Assembly (NCBI GenBank): GCA_050116415.1
Contig: JASFOS010000065.1
Coordinates: 1 to 11,782, forward strand
Direction of reading: 5' to 3'
Source of the DNA: JARRJY01 sp050116415
Lineage (GTDB): Bacteria > Pseudomonadota > Gammaproteobacteria > UBA6429 > Thiohalophilaceae
Length of the DNA stretch: 11,782 nucleotides
Part shown: positions 7,298 to 11,782 of the stretch, piece by piece
How the letters are laid out: each line of letters begins with the position of its first letter
How positions within the stretch are numbered: the stretch's first letter is position 1
Notes under the pieces: model-generated
Told to the model about the DNA's origin: nothing
The model's database searches: none
What the model saw: the letters and a program-made list of their open reading frames with translations, nothing else
Program-made: the position numbers and the translations under genes

Positions 7298-8080
7298 ATG
7301 GCTCAACTGGATAACAGGAAACGCGCTTATCTGGATGCCATGGGCATCGATATCTGGCTGCCATCTCAGGCATCAGTTAGTCCTGAGATGGCAGTACCCG
7401 CTTCAGCCACTGCACACGAGCCGGTGCTTGCCGATCCGGAGCCAGCCCTGGCCACACAGCCGGTGCAGGTCAAAACTCAAGAGCAGGCTGTCGATGTGCA
7501 ACCGGCTTTGAATATCGCGACAATGGACTGGACGACCCTGCAGGACACGGTTGCAAACTGTACCTTGTGTGAACTGCACAAAACACGCACCCAAACCGTG
7601 TTTGGGGTCGGCAATCCGGAGGCCGATCTGTTGATTATCGGTGAAGCGCCCGGCGCTGATGAAGATAAGCAGGGAGAACCTTTCGTGGGCCGGGCCGGCC
7701 AGTTACTCAATGCCATGCTAAAAGCCATTGGTTTTGAGCGGAGCGATGTCTACATTGCCAATATCCTGAAATGCCGACCACCACAAAACCGCGATCCCAG
7801 CGCGGAAGAAGCCGAAGCCTGTTGGCCGTACCTGCAACGCCAGATAGAGCTGATTCAGCCCAGGGTGATACTGGCACTGGGTAGAATCGCTGCACAGCGG
7901 TTACTGAAAACCAATGCCAGCCTGGCGCGGTTGCGCGGCAAGCAACATTACCTGGAAGAGATCAACGTTCCTATGGTGGTCACCTATCACCCGGCCTATT
8001 TATTGCGCTCGCCACAGGAGAAACGCAAGGCCTGGGAAGATTTGCAGTTTTTAATGGATAAGTTAACTGAATCAAGATGA
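7298..8080 (+). CDS. Uracil-DNA glycosylase, family 4 (4Fe-4S), with a HolD-like N-terminal peptide
   Basis: Removes uracil from DNA at the start of base excision repair. The catalytic domain (about residues 80-258) has four Cys placed for the iron-sulfur cluster (C88, C91, C159, C175), motif A GEAPGADED (115-123), EPFVGRAGQLL (127-137) and motif B HPAYLLR (231-237), all typical of family 4. Residues 1-22 are a separate amphipathic peptide (RKRAYLDAMGIDIWLP), followed by about 55 residues of Ala/Pro/Gln-rich linker. The peptide resembles the N-terminus of E. coli DNA polymerase III psi (HolD), which binds the clamp loader; L12, M15-G16-I17 and W20 align with L9, L12-G13-I14 and W17 of psi. 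In E. coli, holD also lies just before rimI. The peptide argues for the start at 7298 despite no clear ribosome site. The stop overlaps rimI by four bases. Confidence 0.93.
   Translation: MAQLDNRKRAYLDAMGIDIWLPSQASVSPEMAVPASATAHEPVLADPEPALATQPVQVKTQEQAVDVQPALNIATMDWTTLQDTVANCTLCELHKTRTQTVFGVGNPEADLLIIGEAPGADEDKQGEPFVGRAGQLLNAMLKAIGFERSDVYIANILKCRPPQNRDPSAEEAEACWPYLQRQIELIQPRVILALGRIAAQRLLKTNASLARLRGKQHYLEEINVPMVVTYHPAYLLRSPQEKRKAWEDLQFLMDKLTESR
7358..7394 (+). repeat. Perfect 13-bp inverted repeat inside the glycosylase linker
   Basis: CTGCCATCTCAGG (7358-7370) and CCTGAGATGGCAG (7382-7394) are exact reverse complements around an 11-base loop. The repeat begins at the codon after Trp20, exactly where the HolD-like peptide ends, and encodes linker residues 21-33. 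There is no T tract, so it is not an intrinsic terminator. It might be a fusion scar, a small palindromic insert or an mRNA structure. An in-frame ATG (codon 31, 7388-7390) lies in the 3' arm. Confidence 0.9.
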
Positions 8081-8544
8081 GCGCAGTATTTGAACAATCG
8101 TTTGAAGGCATACGCCCGATGCGCCAGGAGGATGTCGACGCGGTGCATGCCGTGGAAGAAAATGTTTATCCTTTCCCCTGGACAAAGGGAATTTTCAGCG
8201 ATTGTTTGCTGGTGGGCTATTCATGCTGGGTTTACCAGCAGGATGAAAAGATCATCGGTTACCTGATCATGTCCATTGCCGCGGGGGAAGCACACATATT
8301 AACCCTGGCAGTGGATAGCGATTACCAGCAGCAGGGGTATGCAAAGAAGTTCCTGAAACACGCCATCGACCTGGCCCGGCAGCGTAATGCGGAATCGATT
8401 TTTCTCGAGGTCCGCCTATCCAATCAACGTGCCATTAACATATACCGTAAAGCAGGTTTTCGCGAGATTGGGATACGTAAAAATTACTACCCGGATGAAC
8501 AGGGTCGTGAAAATGCCATGGTAATGAGCCTGCCACTGGCCTGA
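8077..8544 (+). CDS. rimI: Ribosomal protein S18-alanine N-acetyltransferase
   Basis: A 155-residue GNAT acetyltransferase. RimI acetylates the N-terminal Ala of ribosomal protein S18 in E. coli, using acetyl-CoA in the cytoplasm. The acetyl-CoA-binding motif is LAVDSDYQQQGYAKKFL (about 77-93, with Q86-G87-Y88-A89). The RimI-specific part is FLEVRLSNQRAINIYRKAGF (109-128); E111 and Y123 match the catalytic Glu and Tyr of E. coli RimI (E103, Y115). The following RKNYYPDEQGRENAMVMSLP is a strong family match. The start ATG overlaps the glycosylase stop (ATGA), so the two are translationally coupled. It is the last gene of the likely leuA-glycosylase-rimI unit; an AT-rich 38-base gap follows. 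Confidence 0.95.
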   Translation: MSAVFEQSFEGIRPMRQEDVDAVHAVEENVYPFPWTKGIFSDCLLVGYSCWVYQQDEKIIGYLIMSIAAGEAHILTLAVDSDYQQQGYAKKFLKHAIDLARQRNAESIFLEVRLSNQRAINIYRKAGFREIGIRKNYYPDEQGRENAMVMSLPLA

Positions 8545-8582
8545 ATCATTCTTTTATTTTAAATTTTATTTACGAGTTCAAG

Positions 8583-9338
8583 ATGTTTGATGTATCTGAC
8601 CTGACCCGGCAACTGGCCGAACACCCCATCTATCAACGGATTAACAATGAACAGGCGGTTCGTCTGTTCATGCGTTCTCATGTGTTTTGTGTGTGGGACT
8701 TTCAGTCATTACTGAAAGCGCTGCAGCAGACATTCACCTGTGTCACGGTGCCCTGGCAACCATCGGGTGATCGCGAAGCCTGTCGGCTGGTTAACGAAAT
8801 CGTGCTGGAAGAAGAAAGTGATGAACACCCGGATGGCGGTTACGCTTCTCATTTTGAATTCTATCTTGAAGCCATGCAGCAATGTGGTAGTGATACCCGG
8901 CCCATCACAACCTTGCTGGACGAATTGCATAGTGGAAAAAGTATCGAGCAGGCGTTGCAACATCCGGTTATTCCCGGTGGCGTCGCCGAGTTTGTGAATA
9001 CCACGTTCCGTTATGCCAATATGGCGGCGCAAGGCCAGGCACATAATGCTGTGTCGATTTTTACCTATGCACGTGAAGACCTGATTCCAACCATGTTCAC
9101 GGAACTGGTCGCATCGCTGGCCGAACAGGCACCGGGTAAGTGGGACAAGTTTTTATATTACCTGAACCGACATATAGAAGTGGATGGTGAACGTCATGGG
9201 CCCATTTCCCATGCCTTGCTGGCCCGGGTGTGCGGTGATGATCAACAACGCTGGCGTGAGGCGGAAATCGCCGCGCGTGAAGCCCTGCAGGCACGTATTC
9301 ACATGTGGGATGCAATTCTTGCTCAACTGGACAGTTGA
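8583..9338 (+). CDS. DUF3050 protein, heme-oxygenase-like fold
   Basis: A 251-residue soluble, largely helical protein that I recognise as DUF3050; its function is not established. The N-terminal part has FMRSHVFCVWDFQSLLKALQ (about 29-48), a typical opening of heme-oxygenase-like helical bundles. Candidate metal ligands sit where heme-oxygenase-like diiron enzymes carry them: E72 or E76, H90 (YASHFEFY), E165 (TYAREDLIP), and H197-x3-D201-x3-H205 (RHIEVDGERHGP). This is inference by pattern; the classic spacing in CADD and SznF is H-x3-D-x2-H. No signal peptide or membrane segment is seen. It follows rimI by 38 bases with only a weak ribosome site. It converges on the small minus-strand gene and ends inside an 11-bp hairpin. 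Confidence 0.85.
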   Translation: MFDVSDLTRQLAEHPIYQRINNEQAVRLFMRSHVFCVWDFQSLLKALQQTFTCVTVPWQPSGDREACRLVNEIVLEEESDEHPDGGYASHFEFYLEAMQQCGSDTRPITTLLDELHSGKSIEQALQHPVIPGGVAEFVNTTFRYANMAAQGQAHNAVSIFTYAREDLIPTMFTELVASLAEQAPGKWDKFLYYLNRHIEVDGERHGPISHALLARVCGDDQQRWREAEIAAREALQARIHMWDAILAQLDS

Positions 9339-9343
9339 GCAAG
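9318..9343. terminator. Hairpin over the DUF3050 stop, candidate bidirectional terminator
   Basis: CTTGCTCAACT (9318-9328) and AGTTGAGCAAG (9333-9343) form a perfect 11-bp stem with a GGAC loop. The stem includes the DUF3050 stop codon and ends 14 bases from the stop of the convergent minus-strand gene. It lacks a T tract on both strands, so it may act as a 3'-end-stabilising stem or weak terminator rather than a textbook one. Confidence 0.55.
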
Positions 9344-9357
9344 CTGGCAACCACAAG

Positions 9358-9579
9358 TTAACAGGACGTAATGTCTGGATGCAGTCCTTGTTGATGAAGT
9401 TCATGCATCACGGCAATGGGCGTGTTATGGGCTTCCTCGAAATCAACAAGAAAGTCATGCGGATCACGCGGGCTCATCGAGACATCCTGAATGTGGGGGA
9501 TCGACAGCAAGCTGTTTTTTAAGGCCTGCAGTTGTTCGCTGGTTAATGTTTCTTCCACATGGATCTGGATCGTATGCAT
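9358..9579 (-). CDS. Small HMA-fold-like protein without CxxC
   Basis: A 73-residue protein of unknown function. It is a real gene: on the minus strand GGAGG (complement of 9586-9590) lies six bases before the ATG, the best ribosome site in the window. The predicted order is beta (3-8), alpha (13-26), beta (32-37), beta (42-47), alpha (53-64), beta (67-70), as in heavy-metal-associated (ferredoxin-like) domains, and LVDFEEAHNTPIAVMHELHQQGL resembles the second half of that fold. The CxxC metal site expected in the first loop is absent; the only Cys is the last residue (C73). The protein has eight His. A metal-binding or regulatory role is possible but not shown. It is convergent with the DUF3050 gene and divergent from the phosphatase gene. 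Confidence 0.78.
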   Translation of the reverse strand: MHTIQIHVEETLTSEQLQALKNSLLSIPHIQDVSMSPRDPHDFLVDFEEAHNTPIAVMHELHQQGLHPDITSC

Positions 9580-9615
9580 CTCACACCTCCGAACAATACG
9601 AAAATGACTAACCTT

Positions 9616-9663
9616 GTATTAGGTATAGATCATAGAAAATGTTTTTACCAATACCCCTAATAC
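9616..9663. repeat. Inverted repeat in the divergent intergenic region
   Basis: GTATTAGGTAT (9616-9626) and ATACCCCTAATAC (9651-9663) are inverted copies: the eight outer bases match perfectly (GTATTAGG / CCTAATAC), followed by TAT after a two-base difference. The AT-rich spacer between is 24 bases. It lies within the 119-base region between the start of the small minus-strand gene and the start of the phosphatase gene, where promoters for both must sit. A dimeric regulator site is possible; a long hairpin is the alternative. Confidence 0.5.
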
Positions 9664-9698
9664 TGACATAAGAAAGCAAAAATGCAGGGTTAATTTGT

Positions 9699-10481
9699 AT
9701 GGATAAACAAGTTAGTGAAGCAATCAAAGCCATTGCCCGGGAAGAGTTATGTCCGCGCTTTGCCAGGGTTATCCGAAGCCACAAGCTGGATGGCAGTTTC
9801 CTGACCGAGGCGGATCTTGCCATGCAGGCACGTGCCCAGGCGTTTTTGCAGGAGAACTATCCCGCTATCGCTTTCCTGGGCGAAGAAATGAACGTCGAAC
9901 AGCAAAAGGCCATGCTGGATAACCCCGACGGGGTCTGGATACTGGATCCGCTGGATGGCACCAGTAATTTTTCTGCCGGCATTCCGTACTACGCGGTTTC
10001 GCTGGCCCTGGTTAAACAGGGGCAGATTTGCTGGGGCATGGTGTATGACCCGGAGCGGGACGAATGTTTTACCGCCTCACAGGGTCAAGGTGCCTGTCTC
10101 AATGAACAACGTCTGCATCGGCGTGCAGCCGGGGTTTCGCTGGATAAATCAACCGCGCTGATCGACTTCAAGCGGCTCGATAGTGAACTGGCCGCGCGAA
10201 TAGCTTCCCAACCGCCCTACAGTTCACAACGCAGTTTCGGTGGCGTGGCGCTGGACTGGTGCTGGCTGGCAGCCGGGCGTGTCCATGTTTACCTGCACGG
10301 CAGGCAGAATATCTGGGATTACGCTGCCGGTTACCTGGTATTCAACGAGGTAGGTGGTTATTCCTGTACGTTACAGGGGGAACCCGTATTCGATTTTTCC
10401 TTACAGCCACGTTCAGCGGTGGCGGCACTGGATGAAAACCTGTTTCACGGTTGGGCTGGCTGGTTAGGCATTCAGAAATAA
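9699..10481 (+). CDS. Inositol monophosphatase family protein
   Basis: A 260-residue Mg2+-dependent phosphatase of the IMPase/FIG fold. The metal-binding motifs are complete: GEE (61-63), DPLDGTSNF (83-91) and WDYAAG (206-211). The substrate is not clear. SuhB, CysQ-like 3',5'-bisphosphate nucleotidases and histidinol-phosphatases all share these motifs, and nothing here settles the matter; it does not look like a typical SuhB. AGGG (9686-9689) lies nine bases before ATG 9699. The gene is divergent from the small HMA-like gene and is followed after 50 bases by prfC in the same direction. Confidence 0.9.
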   Translation: MDKQVSEAIKAIAREELCPRFARVIRSHKLDGSFLTEADLAMQARAQAFLQENYPAIAFLGEEMNVEQQKAMLDNPDGVWILDPLDGTSNFSAGIPYYAVSLALVKQGQICWGMVYDPERDECFTASQGQGACLNEQRLHRRAAGVSLDKSTALIDFKRLDSELAARIASQPPYSSQRSFGGVALDWCWLAAGRVHVYLHGRQNIWDYAAGYLVFNEVGGYSCTLQGEPVFDFSLQPRSAVAALDENLFHGWAGWLGIQK

Positions 10482-10531
10482 CCGGTAATTTCATGTAGAA
10501 TATCGCACCTTATCCCGGAGTGATTTTAGTA

Positions 10532-11782
10532 ATGCCTGATTTTTTACAAGAAACCCATCGCCGCCGTACTTTTGCGATCATCTCGCACCCGGATGCCGGT
10601 AAAACCACGCTCACCGAAAAGCTGCTGCTTTACGGGGGCGCCATCCAGATGGCTGGTTCAGTCAAGGGCCGCAAAGCCGACCGTCATGCCACCTCGGACT
10701 GGATGGAACTGGAAAAACAGCGCGGCATATCTGTCAGCTCCGCGGTGATGCAGTTTCCTTACAGGGACTGCATTATAAATTTGCTGGATACCCCCGGGCA
10801 CGAGGACTTCTCGGAAGATACCTACCGGACCCTGACCGCGGTGGACTCGGCGCTGATGGTGATCGACTGTGCCAAGGGCGTCGAAGACCGTACCATCAAG
10901 TTAATGGATGTCTGTCGCCTGCGGGATACGCCGATCCTGACCTTTATCAATAAGCTCGACCGCGAGGGGCGCGATCCCATCGAGTTGATGGATGAAGTCG
11001 AAGAGGTATTGAAAATTGAATGTGCCCCGGTGACCTGGCCGATTGGTATGGGGAAGCGTCTCAAGGGTGTGTTCCATATTTACCAAAACAAGGTGCACCT
11101 GTTCAGCGCCACCCATGGCGGTAAGGTACAAAAGGGCGAGGTGATCGAGGGGCTCGATAACCCGCGGCTTGACGAAGTCATTGGCGACATGGCCCAGGAA
11201 CTGCGGGATGAGATCGAACTGGTCCAGGGCGCCAGTCACGAGTTTGATAAGGACGCGTTCCTGGCCGGTAAACAAACCCCGGTGTTTTTTGGTTCAGCGA
11301 TAAACAACTTCGGTGTGGACGAAATGCTCGATTACGTGGCGGGCGTGGCACCGGCCCCGTTGGCGCGCGCCACCAAACAGCGCGAGGTCAAGGCGGAAGA
11401 AGAAACGTTTTCAGGCTTTGTTTTTAAAATCCAGGCCAACATGGACCCGCAACATCGTGATCGTATCGCCTTCATGCGTGTCTGCTCCGGCAAGTACGAG
11501 CGTGGTATGAAGATGCGTCATGTGCGGATCGGCAAGGACGTGAAAGTGGCCAACGCCATTACCTTCATGGCCTCGGAACGCGAGCACGTGGAAGAAGCTT
11601 ACCCGGGGGATATCATCGGCCTGCATAACCACGGCTCCATCCAGATCGGTGACACCTTTACCCAGGGTGAAGAACTGAAGTTTACCGGGATCCCTAACTT
11701 CGCACCGGAATTGTTCCGTCGCGTTCGCCTTAAAGACCCGATGAAAATGAAAGCCCTGCAAAAAGGCCTCGATGAACTGAGT
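10532..11782 (+). CDS. prfC: Peptide chain release factor 3, N-terminal part
   Basis: A GTPase that ejects RF1 or RF2 from the ribosome after peptide release. The frame is open from ATG 10532 to the right edge and gives 417 of about 529 residues. The G domain is complete: P-loop ISHPDAGKTT (17-26), switch I EKQRGISVSS (61-70), switch II DTPGHEDF (86-93) and NKLDR (140-144), with GSA (G5) before NNFGVDEMLDYV. The stretch MAGSVKGRKADRHATSDWM is a strong RF3 marker that separates it from EF-G. Domain II follows (FSGFVFKIQANMDPQHRDR), and the fragment ends in domain III. GGAG (10517-10520) lies 11 bases before the ATG; an in-frame GTG at 10520 overlaps that site and is less likely. Confidence 0.97.
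   Translation, partial: MPDFLQETHRRRTFAIISHPDAGKTTLTEKLLLYGGAIQMAGSVKGRKADRHATSDWMELEKQRGISVSSAVMQFPYRDCIINLLDTPGHEDFSEDTYRTLTAVDSALMVIDCAKGVEDRTIKLMDVCRLRDTPILTFINKLDREGRDPIELMDEVEEVLKIECAPVTWPIGMGKRLKGVFHIYQNKVHLFSATHGGKVQKGEVIEGLDNPRLDEVIGDMAQELRDEIELVQGASHEFDKDAFLAGKQTPVFFGSAINNFGVDEMLDYVAGVAPAPLARATKQREVKAEEETFSGFVFKIQANMDPQHRDRIAFMRVCSGKYERGMKMRHVRIGKDVKVANAITFMASEREHVEEAYPGDIIGLHNHGSIQIGDTFTQGEELKFTGIPNFAPELFRRVRLKDPMKMKALQKGLDELS

Noticed and set aside
9503..9520. ACAGC-AA-GCTGT followed by six T, terminator-like on the plus strand
   Set aside because: The two-base loop is too small for a stable hairpin, and the bases are coding sequence of the well-supported minus-strand gene.
9184..9522. 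A 112-codon plus-strand frame overlapping the end of DUF3050 and the small minus-strand gene
   Set aside because: It has no ribosome site or motif and overlaps two better supported genes.
10491..10501. TAGAAT (10496-10501) as the -10 box of a prfC promoter
   Set aside because: No convincing -35 box lies 16-18 bases upstream (CAGAAA at 17), so the site is too weak to list.

Overview
The window reads as a chromosomal stretch of a gammaproteobacterium with moderate GC. Three things point there: the gene order (acetolactate synthase large and small subunits, ilvC, a psd-type gene, pssA, leuA), the close match of IlvH, KARI, RimI and RF3 to gammaproteobacterial versions, and a membrane-embedded (not E. 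coli-type) PssA. This would suit a Chromatiales-like or sulfur-oxidiser-like lineage, but the genus cannot be fixed from the sequence. No RNA genes, transposases, CRISPR arrays or prophage genes were found.

Layout. (1) Bases 1-1917 hold the end of a branched-chain amino acid operon, ilvI (3' part)-ilvH-ilvC, closed by a strong intrinsic terminator. (2) Bases 1938-5442 form a phospholipid block: a divergent Psd-family protein, an AT-rich polytopic OpgB/LtaS-like headgroup transferase, and pssA. PssA makes phosphatidylserine, Psd-family enzymes normally decarboxylate it to PE, and the transferase between them belongs to a family that takes headgroups from phospholipids. (3) Bases 5443-5738 hold a promoter, a 36-codon leader ORF with a Leu-rich end, and alternative hairpins ahead of leuA. 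This looks like leucine-responsive control. (4) leuA, a family-4 uracil-DNA glycosylase and rimI lie head to tail (5739-8544). (5) A DUF3050 gene (8583-9338) converges on a small minus-strand gene (9358-9579). (6) That small gene diverges from an inositol monophosphatase-family gene (9699-10481), across a spacer with an imperfect inverted repeat. (7) prfC (release factor 3) starts at 10532 and runs off the right edge.

Most of the window is housekeeping. The points worth a second look are: the leuA leader; the N-terminus of the glycosylase, which resembles the clamp-loader-binding peptide of DNA polymerase III psi (HolD) and is followed at once by a perfect 13-bp inverted repeat in the linker; the Psd-like protein lacking the usual catalytic histidine; the AT-rich transferase inserted between psd and pssA; the possible di-metal ligand set in DUF3050; and the small HMA-fold-like protein without its CxxC.
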